Part shown: positions 1 to 5,923 of the stretch, in pieces
Numbering within the stretch: position 1 is the stretch's first letter
Layout of the letters: every line of letters begins with the position of its first letter
Assembly (NCBI GenBank): GCA_050258555.1
Contig: JBLMZA010000120.1
Coordinates: 1 to 9,968, forward strand
Direction: 5' to 3'
Source of the DNA: CAISDA01 sp050258555
GTDB lineage: Bacteria > Bacteroidota > Ignavibacteria > UBA10030 > UBA8401
DNA: 9,968 nucleotides
The notes under the pieces: generated by a model
What the model was told of the DNA's origin: nothing
The model's database searches: none
Seen by the model: only the letters and a program-made list of their open reading frames with translations
Translations under genes and position numbers: made by a program

Positions 1-1434
1 CGTTCGGCGTTCTACCAGGCAAGCGGCGCGTACGGATTTCGCGATCAGCTTCAGGACGGAATGGCGCTGGCGGCGTCGGCGCCTGAACTGACGCGGAACC
101 ATCTCCTTCGCGCGGCCGGACGCCAGTTTATCGAAGGAGACCTTCAGCACTGGTGGCTGCCGGCTTCAGGTCGAGGGGTCCGCACGCACATTTCCGACGA
201 TGCGCTCTGGCTGCCCTTTGCCGCAGCGCACTACATCCGCACAACGAACGATCATGCCGTGCTCGATGAGCCGATCCCGTATCTTGAAGGCCCGGTACTG
301 CGTCCGGGCGAGCGTGACGCGTTCTTTCAGCCCATGGTTTCGGGGGAAACCGCGACATTCTTCGAGCACTGCGCCCGGGCTCTTGACCGAAGCCTCAGCT
401 GCGGCGCCCACGGGCTTCCGCTGATAGGCACAGGGGATTGGAATGACGGAATGAACACTGTCGGCGAAAAGGGCGCGGGCGAAAGCGTGTGGCTCGGCTG
501 GTTCCTGCATGCGGCCCTCTCGGATTTCGCTCCTATCGCCGATGCCCGCGGGCAGCAGCTCAGGGCGGAGACGTGGCGACAACATGCCTCGGCGCTTCGC
601 ACCGCCCTGGAACTCGCGGCATGGGATGGAAACTGGTACGTGAGAGGATACTACGACAACGGGGCACCGCTCGGTTCGTCCTCAAGTGAAGAGTGCCGCA
701 TCGATTCGATCGCGCAGTCGTGGGGCGTGATCTCGGGGGCCGCCGATCGCGCGCGGGCCGTGAGAGCGATGGCCATGGTGGAGAAGCATCTGGTACGTCC
801 AACCGACGGACTGGTGCTCCTGTTTGCTCCGCCATTCGATCGAACCGCCGATGAACCGGGCTATATCAAAGCGTATCCACCCGGCATCCGCGAAAATGGC
901 GGCCAATACACACACGCTGCCGTCTGGTCGTCAATTGCCTTTGCAATGCTCGGCGACGGAGACACTGCGTTCGCACTCTTCTCAATACTCAATCCGATCA
1001 ACCATGCCGATACGCCCGAGGCGATCGAGCGTTACAGGGTTGAACCCTATGTCGCGGCCGCCGATGTGTACGCACTGCCGCCCCAGACGGGCCGCGGGGG
1101 ATGGACATGGTATACGGGGAGCGCCGGATGGATGTATCGTGCCGGACTCGAGTGGATCCTGGGAATGCGCATTCACGGCACGGAGCTGATGCTTGATCCA
1201 TGCATTCCGAAAGCGTGGAAGGGCTTCGAGCTCATCTATCGCCGCGGCTCGTCGCGCTGCGAGATCGCGGTCGAGAATCCGCATGGGGTCAATCGCGGAA
1301 TTTCCTCCTGGACGCTGGATGGCGTCGTTCAGCCGGCTGTGTCTGTGGGAAGTCCGGTGAGGATGAGTCTGGAAGATGACGGCGAAGTACACTCGGTGCG
1401 CATCACACTCGGTTCATCAGGGAAAAAGGATTAA
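1..1434 (+). CDS. GH94 phosphorylase domain, C-terminal part of a cyclic beta-1,2-glucan synthase (NdvB/ChvB-like), 5' truncated
   Basis: The frame is open from base 1 and ends at TAA 1432-1434, so the window holds the last 477 residues of a longer protein. The first codons read SAFYQASGAYGFRDQLQD, a conserved GH94 core motif, so the ATG at 61 is internal and not the start. Then come HWWLPASGRGVRTHISDDAL (about 150-240) and GTGDWNDGMN (427-456), which carries the catalytic Asp region of GH94. The C-terminal end (ENPHGVNRG, DDGEVHSVRITLG) fits the terminal beta-sandwich of the cyclic glucan synthase group. In NdvB/ChvB proteins (about 2,800 residues) the GH94 domain phosphorolyses beta-1,2-glucan and sets chain length before cyclisation; a GT84 domain lies upstream, outside this window. 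GH94 is clear from the motifs. The choice of cyclic glucan synthase over a stand-alone oligoglucan or cellobiose phosphorylase is inference from motif wording. The next gene is 171 bp downstream, so co-transcription is uncertain. Confidence 0.88.
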   Translation, partial: RSAFYQASGAYGFRDQLQDGMALAASAPELTRNHLLRAAGRQFIEGDLQHWWLPASGRGVRTHISDDALWLPFAAAHYIRTTNDHAVLDEPIPYLEGPVLRPGERDAFFQPMVSGETATFFEHCARALDRSLSCGAHGLPLIGTGDWNDGMNTVGEKGAGESVWLGWFLHAALSDFAPIADARGQQLRAETWRQHASALRTALELAAWDGNWYVRGYYDNGAPLGSSSSEECRIDSIAQSWGVISGAADRARAVRAMAMVEKHLVRPTDGLVLLFAPPFDRTADEPGYIKAYPPGIRENGGQYTHAAVWSSIAFAMLGDGDTAFALFSILNPINHADTPEAIERYRVEPYVAAADVYALPPQTGRGGWTWYTGSAGWMYRAGLEWILGMRIHGTELMLDPCIPKAWKGFELIYRRGSSRCEIAVENPHGVNRGISSWTLDGVVQPAVSVGSPVRMSLEDDGEVHSVRITLGSSGKKD

Positions 1435-1444
1435 CCATTGTTTC

Positions 1445-1464
1445 ATGCTAAAGACCCATAGCAT
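1445..1464 (+). terminator. Small inverted repeat after the GH94 gene, possible weak terminator
   Basis: ATGCTA (1445-1450) and TAGCAT (1459-1464) form a 6-bp stem around an 8-nt loop, starting 10 nt after the GH94 stop codon. No T-run follows, so it is not a classical intrinsic terminator. Its position is the main argument; it may be chance. Confidence 0.25.
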
Positions 1465-1522
1465 ATCGGAGGGATCATCGATATACTATCAATGAGAGAA
1501 GTCAATATCGGCGAACCGGGCG

Positions 1523-1558
1523 TCTGAGGGATCCGGAGCATCCGAGGTGTCCGGCGCA
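1523..1558. repeat. Degenerate 9-nt tandem repeat in the spacer before the DUF1003 gene
   Basis: Four consecutive 9-mers read TCTGAGGGA, TCCGGAGCA, TCCGAGGTG and TCCGGCGCA, followed by TCACTC. The last three share TCCG and a purine-rich remainder. The array lies 48-83 bp before the DUF1003 start codon. Read on the - strand it would give an Asp-Ala-Pro-Ser repeat at the tail of an open frame, but that frame overlaps the DUF1003 gene and looks like its shadow. No function can be assigned. Confidence 0.45.
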
Positions 1559-1605
1559 TCACTCTCCCTGCCGTTGGCCAAAGAAGAAAAAAAACGGGAC
1601 ATCCA

Positions 1606-2157
1606 ATGAATCATACAGTCGATGAGATCGCTGAAAAACACTTCGGCAAAAATTATGATCAACTGGGCGAGCATGAAAAACGAGTCGCCCATCATCTCAT
1701 TGCCCGTGCTCCGATCTCGACCAATGTTGCACAGGAGCATTATGAACCGATGACGTTCGGCCAGCGCCTGGCCGACCGGGTGGCATCCTTCGGCGGATCC
1801 TGGACCTTCATCACGATCTTTGCCGTGGTGTTGATCCTGTGGATCCTTTTCAACTCGTACATCCTTCTAGTGTATCACGATGCATTCGATCCGTTTCCGT
1901 ACATCCTTCTGAACCTCGTCTTATCGATGCTCGCCGCCATTCAGGCGCCGATCATCCTGATGTCTCAGAATCGGCAATCGTATAAAGACCGGTTGAACGC
2001 CGAGCACGATTACGAGGTGAACCTGAAGGCCGAGCTGGAGATCCTCGCCCTCCATGAAAAAATTGATGCGCTTCGGGAAAACCAATGGAATGAGTTGATC
2101 GCCCTGCAGGAGAAGCAGATCGACCTGCTCGGTCGATTGACTGGCGCACACGATTGA
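1606..2157 (+). CDS. DUF1003 family membrane protein
   Basis: A 183-residue protein with the full DUF1003 layout. A soluble N-terminus (1-60) contains RAPISTNVAQEH and MTFGQRLADRVASFGGSW, the usual family lead-in. Two membrane segments follow: about 66-89 (FITIFAVVLILWILFNSYIL) and 97-119, which ends in QAPIILMSQNRQ, the most recognisable family motif. From about 125 to 180 the chain is charged and heptad-like (NLKAELEILALHEKIDALRE), predicting a cytoplasmic coiled coil and probable oligomerisation. The biochemical role of DUF1003 is not established. The ATG is preceded by a purine-rich stretch (AAGAAGAAAAAAAACGGGAC, 1581-1600) rather than a clear Shine-Dalgarno, which is common in Bacteroidota-type genomes. 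The length is normal for the family. A TATACT at 1482-1487 could be a -10 element, but no good -35 accompanies it. Confidence 0.88.
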   Translation: MNHTVDEIAEKHFGKNYDQLGEHEKRVAHHLIARAPISTNVAQEHYEPMTFGQRLADRVASFGGSWTFITIFAVVLILWILFNSYILLVYHDAFDPFPYILLNLVLSMLAAIQAPIILMSQNRQSYKDRLNAEHDYEVNLKAELEILALHEKIDALRENQWNELIALQEKQIDLLGRLTGAHD

Positions 2158-2224
2158 TTCGGCTGCGCTATCGATGGAGTGTGCAAGCATGCAGATAAAA
2201 AGAACATGGCCGAATCGTTCGGCC
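2156..2224 (+). other. Hairpin with a competing upstream pairing partner, between the DUF1003 and AI-2E genes
   Basis: GGCCGAA (2208-2214), loop TCG, TTCGGCC (2218-2224) is a perfect 7-bp stem. GATTCGGC at 2156-2163, overlapping the DUF1003 stop codon, is also exactly complementary to GCCGAATC at 2209-2216, so two mutually exclusive foldings are possible. On the + strand no T-run follows the stem. On the - strand it is followed within a few bases by TTCTTTTTATC, which would suit a terminator for reverse transcription, but no - strand gene lies to the right. The hairpin may separate the two transcription units, process the message, or be a DNA-level operator. Pairing is seen in the sequence; function is inference. 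Confidence 0.35.
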
Positions 2225-2282
2225 GCACTCACGCGCGTGCATAAATGACCGCAATCAAGATGCGGAGAAAGAGTTGTGTGTG

Positions 2283-3404
2283 ATGGAACAATCTCTTGCA
2301 ACCGTTGTACTTCGCGCGCCGGCAGAGGTTTTGCCGGAGGTGAAGCCGAGGATCTCACGGCGGCTGTTTGATTCGATCCTCCTTACCGCGGCATTCGTGA
2401 TCATTGTTGCGGGCATCCATCTGGCTCAATCGGCGCTCGTGCCGATCCTGCTTTCAATCTTCATTGCCGTCCTGGCAGCGGCCCCGTTGCGGTGGCTCAA
2501 GAAAAAACATATCCCGTCCGGCATCAGCGTCGTTCTTGTCGCACTGGCGGTTGTCCTCGTCATCAGCCTCTTTTTATTCCTCATCGCTCTTTCCGTTCGC
2601 AGCATTACCGACGCCCTGCCGGAATATCAGCACAGATTCCAGGGACAGATGGCGCAAGTGAAAACGATGCTTGAGCATCAGGGCATACAGGGAACAGACA
2701 AGCTCTTTCAAAACCTGATCACGCCTGAAGCAGCAGCCGGATTCGCCGTGGGCTTTCTTTCAAGCGTTGCAGCGGCGTTTTCCAGCATCGTGCTCATATT
2801 GTTGACCGTCATTTTCATCCTTCTTGAAGCCTCGAGCTTTCCGGTCAAACTTCGTGCGGCGATCGGAGATCCGCTTGCGGCATTCCCGAAGTTTGCAATA
2901 TTTGCCAACGACATCAAGCGCGTCGTCGTCATCCAGACCGTGATCAGCCTCTCGACCGGCATCCTGATGGGAATATGGCTCACCATTCTCGGAGTCGATT
3001 TCACGATCATGCTGGGACTCCTGACATTCCTGTTCAATTTTATTCCCAATATCGGATCGATCATTGCCGCTGTGCCGGCGATTCTTGTCACGTTTATCCA
3101 ATTTGGCATTGGCCGGGCGCTGTTGGCAGCCCTCGGCTTTATCGCCGTCGGCACATTGGTGGGCAATGTCCTTCAGCCCCGGCTCATGGGGCAGAAATTG
3201 GGACTCTCGAGTCTTGTCGTATTTTTGTCCGTCCTGTTTTGGGGCAGTCTGCTGGGTCCGATCGGCATGATGTTGTGCGTACCGTTCACGCTCGCTGTGA
3301 AATTTGCGTTGGAAAGCAGCCCGCGCACGAAATGGATGGCGCTCCTGCTGGAGCGTGTTCCGGTGCGGCCGAAAGCGTCTGCTGCATCCTCGAGGAAAGG
3401 ATAA
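2283..3404 (+). CDS. AI-2E family transporter (PerM/YdiK-like polytopic membrane protein)
   Basis: A 373-residue integral membrane protein counted from ATG 2283. TTG 2274 and GTG 2280 are in-frame alternatives; GGAG at 2264-2267 would suit TTG 2274 and AGAG at 2270-2273 suits the ATG. Hydrophobic segments lie at about 31-70 (two), 81-105, 155-182, 213-238, 242-275, 279-293 and 308-345, with a soluble stretch at about 105-150. This is the usual topology of the family. Diagnostic motifs are FNFIPNIGSIIAAVPAI (251-267) and GNVLQPRLMGQKLGLSS (294-310), followed by LFWGSLLGPIGMMLCVPF. The family includes E. coli TqsA, linked to autoinducer-2 export, and Na+/H+ antiporter-like members, so the substrate cannot be read from sequence. 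The family assignment is firm. The downstream AsmA-like gene starts 4 nt after the stop, so the two are co-transcribed. Confidence 0.9.
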   Translation: MEQSLATVVLRAPAEVLPEVKPRISRRLFDSILLTAAFVIIVAGIHLAQSALVPILLSIFIAVLAAAPLRWLKKKHIPSGISVVLVALAVVLVISLFLFLIALSVRSITDALPEYQHRFQGQMAQVKTMLEHQGIQGTDKLFQNLITPEAAAGFAVGFLSSVAAAFSSIVLILLTVIFILLEASSFPVKLRAAIGDPLAAFPKFAIFANDIKRVVVIQTVISLSTGILMGIWLTILGVDFTIMLGLLTFLFNFIPNIGSIIAAVPAILVTFIQFGIGRALLAALGFIAVGTLVGNVLQPRLMGQKLGLSSLVVFLSVLFWGSLLGPIGMMLCVPFTLAVKFALESSPRTKWMALLLERVPVRPKASAASSRKG

Positions 3405-3408
3405 CCAC

Positions 3409-4863
3409 ATGATGGAACGTAAAATACGAACGCCATCATGGACGCCGGCCAGGATACTCACGGCGATCGGGATCGCCATCGTTACGCTGCTGACAGGCCT
3501 GGCGATCTTTGTCGGTGTGTTTTCGGACATGCTGATCAATCGGTACGCAAAAGATAAAATTGAGCAGGGATTCGATGAGGCAGTCCCGGGCTACGCGCTG
3601 CGCATCGGGAGCATCCACTACAATATCGTGAAGAACTATACGGAATGTCTGGCGGTCTCGCTCTCTGCTGCCGACTCGTCGCTGTTGTGTACGGCAGAGT
3701 CATTCACCGTCAGCGAGATCGGATGGAAGCAGCTGTTCTTCAGCCGGGCGCTTTCTCCAGCCGTGGTGAAGCAATCGGTGCTGACGGCCAACCGGGTGAT
3801 CCTGCAGCTGCCGGCCTCCCGATTCGAGGTCAGCTTCACACGCATGCAAATTTCCATGCCCGACTCAGAGCTTACCGCAAACGCCGGCGTCATGGCATTC
3901 GACAAGACACGGTATCAATTGCGCTGCGGTCTTCTTTACGCTTCAGCACGGGATTCGCTCGTGTCCGCCGAGGGCATCCAACTTGTGCCGCTGACGACCG
4001 ACGAGGACTTTTTTGCGGCAAGCAAGTACAGACGCACGCGTGTTCGCATGACAGTGGCTCAGGCGTATATCAAGCATGTCTCCTTCCTCACGCTGCTGCA
4101 GAGAAGGAAGTTGAGTGCACGTCTGATCGACATCGTTCAGCCCACTATCAACCTGCTCGTCAATCGCAACAAGGTGCCCGATCCGAACTCGGCTCGTCCG
4201 CTCATGCCGGCAGAAGCGTTGGCCCGTGTCGGAAAAACCATCGGCTTGGACACGATAACGGTGCAAGGCGGAAGCTTTGTGTACGGAGAACGGCTTCAGG
4301 AAACGGGGAAGACGGGCATCATCACGTTTGATAGCGTTCAGCTTCGCATCCTCGGCCTCGGCACTGCACCGAACACAATCGCGGTCGTACATGCCAGTGG
4401 TCGATTGATGAACGCGGGGGTGATGTCGGTGGTAATGAAGATCCCCATGACGCCGGAAGCCTTCAGCCTTTCCTATCACGGGACGCTGTCGGCGATGGAT
4501 TGTACGACGCTGAATCGCTTTCTTGAAACCGCCGAACACACTCGGATCACCAGTGGGAAGCTTCAGGATGCCGCTTTTGATGTGCATGTCGCACACGGGC
4601 AAAGCACCGGAAATGTGAAGGTGATCTACAACGACCTCTACATCACCGTGCTTGATAAAAAAACCGGCAGCAAGAATGGGCTCGGGGATATCCTGACAAC
4701 GTTCGTGGCAAACATCATCAAGATCCGCGGAAGCAACCTTCCGGACAAATCGGGCGCGGTGGCCATCGGGAAAGTCACGTATACGCGCAAGCCGATGGAT
4801 ACATTCATGAACATTGCGTGGTTTTCCCTGCGCAGCGGAACCGGAGACCTCGTCGGATTCTGA
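3409..4863 (+). CDS. Single-anchor AsmA-like / DUF748-like envelope protein of unknown function
   Basis: A 484-residue protein. The frame extends upstream to 3304, but that part overlaps the AI-2E gene in another frame and looks non-coding. ATG 3409 has a purine-rich site (GAGGAAAGG, 3392-3400) 8 nt upstream. Residues 16-38 form one membrane anchor (ILTAIGIAIVTLLTGLAIFV) after a basic N-terminus, so the bulk should lie in the periplasm. The rest is beta-rich, with AsmA-like wording: RIGSIHYNI near 65, LDTITVQGGSFVYGE at 280-294, and a central domain compared along its length to a membrane. The C-terminus, NIAWFSLRSGTGDLVGF, resembles the tail of many unannotated Bacteroidota AsmA/DUF748-type proteins. 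AsmA-like proteins are thought to act in envelope lipid transport or outer-membrane homeostasis; applying this here is inference. The gene follows the AI-2E gene by 4 nt, and a 12-nt palindrome (CTGCGCGCGCAG, 4872-4883) follows its stop. Confidence 0.72.
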   Translation: MMERKIRTPSWTPARILTAIGIAIVTLLTGLAIFVGVFSDMLINRYAKDKIEQGFDEAVPGYALRIGSIHYNIVKNYTECLAVSLSAADSSLLCTAESFTVSEIGWKQLFFSRALSPAVVKQSVLTANRVILQLPASRFEVSFTRMQISMPDSELTANAGVMAFDKTRYQLRCGLLYASARDSLVSAEGIQLVPLTTDEDFFAASKYRRTRVRMTVAQAYIKHVSFLTLLQRRKLSARLIDIVQPTINLLVNRNKVPDPNSARPLMPAEALARVGKTIGLDTITVQGGSFVYGERLQETGKTGIITFDSVQLRILGLGTAPNTIAVVHASGRLMNAGVMSVVMKIPMTPEAFSLSYHGTLSAMDCTTLNRFLETAEHTRITSGKLQDAAFDVHVAHGQSTGNVKVIYNDLYITVLDKKTGSKNGLGDILTTFVANIIKIRGSNLPDKSGAVAIGKVTYTRKPMDTFMNIAWFSLRSGTGDLVGF

Positions 4864-4924
4864 GATCGTTCCTGCGCGCGCAGATGAATGTTCTGTTGCA
4901 TGACTGTTGTATTAAAATATCGTA

Positions 4925-4956
4925 TTTGACTATAAAGAATCTCTTCATTAAGTTTG
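4925..4956 (+). promoter_or_regulatory. Probable Bacteroidota-type promoter for the kelch / metalloprotease block
   Basis: TTTG at 4925-4928 is followed after 20 nt by TAAGTTTG (4949-4956), which matches TAnnTTTG, the -7 element known for the main sigma factor of Bacteroidota. Read as a sigma-70 promoter, TTGACT (4926-4931) and TAAGTT (4949-4954) are 17 nt apart, so the site fits either reading. It sits in the most AT-rich part of the 4864-5132 spacer. It implies a leader of about 170 nt before GTG 5133. The leader holds an imperfectly placed inverted repeat, ATTTCG (4962-4967) with CGAAAT (4981-4986). Confidence 0.45.
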
Positions 4957-5132
4957 TACGTATTTCGTCGGCTCTCGTCGCGAAATGGATCCTGGGGATC
5001 ACACTCCCGGTTCCTCTGCAGAATGTTCCTCCTTCCATCAGCGGCAGCGCCGCACACACGCAATTTCCCATCTAAATATTTTCTCGCTGAGCACGGAAGT
5101 ATTGTTCGGGGGGATGATGAAAATTTACTGGC

Positions 5133-5744
5133 GTGAAGAATATCTGCTTCATGTTGATCGCCGCAGCCGTAATCGTCCTCGATGCTTCGGCACAAATCGG
5201 AGCCTGGCGGAAGAAAGCCGATTTGCCGAAAGGAGGAGGTTCTGCCTGTGTCGTGAATCAGAAAATGTATGTGTTGGGAGGATCGGCCTCCTATACGTTG
5301 ACCGATCTCGCGCATAACGAAGTGTATGACCCTTCAACAAACACATGGACGGAAAAGTCGCCGATGCCCACTCCGCGGGGATTTCTTGCGACCGACGCCG
5401 TGAACGGGATCATATACGCGATCGGCGGAGGGTACCCGGTTTCGAAAAAAACTGTGGAAGCCTATGATCCCCTGACTGATACGTGGACGGCAAAGGCGGA
5501 TCTGCCGGATGCCAGGCTGGGTGCGAAAGCATGCGTCGTTGACGGAATCATTTATGCCATCGGAGGCAACTATAATGAACGCACCTGTCAGGCGTATGAT
5601 CCCTCCACAAATACATGGACATCAAAAAAGGATATGCCTGAAGGGGGGTGTGGTCGGAGTAACTGCATGCAAGGAAAAGATCTATGTGCTCGGCGGGTCC
5701 GATGTGTTCCCGTGGAGGCCTCTTGCGTCCGTCAATATGTATGA
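5133..5744 (+). CDS. Fragment 1 of the kelch/beta-helix gene: signal peptide and first three kelch motifs
   Basis: As given, translation from GTG 5133 yields 203 residues. Residues 1-172 are genuine: signal peptide 1-20 and kelch GG doublets at 49-50, 98-99 and 144-145, then the DMPEGG turn of the next blade. After the G6 run the frame reads CGRSNCMQGKDLCARR and ends at TGA 5742-5744; this tail has no kelch character and is out of frame. ATG 5151 is an alternative start but would shorten the signal peptide to an unlikely length. No strong Shine-Dalgarno is present. Confidence 0.6.
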   Translation: MKNICFMLIAAAVIVLDASAQIGAWRKKADLPKGGGSACVVNQKMYVLGGSASYTLTDLAHNEVYDPSTNTWTEKSPMPTPRGFLATDAVNGIIYAIGGGYPVSKKTVEAYDPLTDTWTAKADLPDARLGAKACVVDGIIYAIGGNYNERTCQAYDPSTNTWTSKKDMPEGGCGRSNCMQGKDLCARRVRCVPVEASCVRQYV

Positions 5745-5922
5745 TCCGCGGACGGATACATGGACGCGGAAGCGCGATATGCCGACGCCGCGATTCGGCC
5801 TTCGCACCTGTCTGCTCGCCGGGAAGATCTTTGCGATCGGCGGAAGCCAGTCCGATAACACCTCCATCGCCACCGTCGAAGTCTACGACCCGGAGACGGA
5901 TCTGTGGGAGAAAAAAAGATGA
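5644..5922 (+). pseudogene. Fragment 2 of the kelch/beta-helix gene: kelch motifs four and five
   Basis: In the frame one base later than fragment 1, the reading GVVGVTACKEKIYVLGG resumes kelch sequence directly after the G6 run. It continues with MYDPRTDTWTRKRDMPTPRF, KIFAIGG and VEVYDPETDLWEKK, then stops at TGA 5920-5922 just after the A7 run. There is no start codon or ribosome site of its own at the junction, so it is not an independent gene. Confidence 0.65.
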
Positions 5923-5923
5923 T

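Noticed and set aside
1492..1527. An 11-codon + strand mini-frame (ATG AGA GAA ... TGA) ahead of the DUF1003 gene, with GGAGG at 1468-1472.
   Set aside because: The GGAGG is about 19 nt from the ATG, too far for normal initiation, and the peptide has no stop-run or regulatory codon pattern typical of leader peptides.
1489..1740. A - strand open frame of 83 codons with a hydrophobic segment and an Asp-Ala-Pro-Ser repeated tail.
   Set aside because: Most of it is the reverse strand of the DUF1003 gene, and the repeated tail comes from the 9-nt repeat in the spacer. No ribosome site or family resemblance was seen.
3304..3408. N-terminal extension of the AsmA-like protein back to ATG 3304.
   Set aside because: It overlaps the AI-2E coding sequence in another frame, is Arg/Trp-rich with no family features, and ATG 3409 has a better ribosome site.
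2760..3539. A long - strand open frame (259 codons) opposite the AI-2E gene.
   Set aside because: The translation is rich in charged, low-complexity residues (Asp, Arg, Lys, Gln) as expected from the antisense of a hydrophobic membrane protein, and the + strand product is a clear family member.
4872..4883. Palindrome CTGCGCGCGCAG after the AsmA-like gene as a terminator.
   Set aside because: It has no loop or T-run and is alternating GC, so a terminator call is not supported; it may be a protein-binding site or chance.
5911..5922. Programmed ribosomal frameshifting at the A7 run.
   Set aside because: The classical A-AAA-AAG slip is -1, whereas the frame needs +1 here. The second break at a G run also argues for indels rather than a programmed event.
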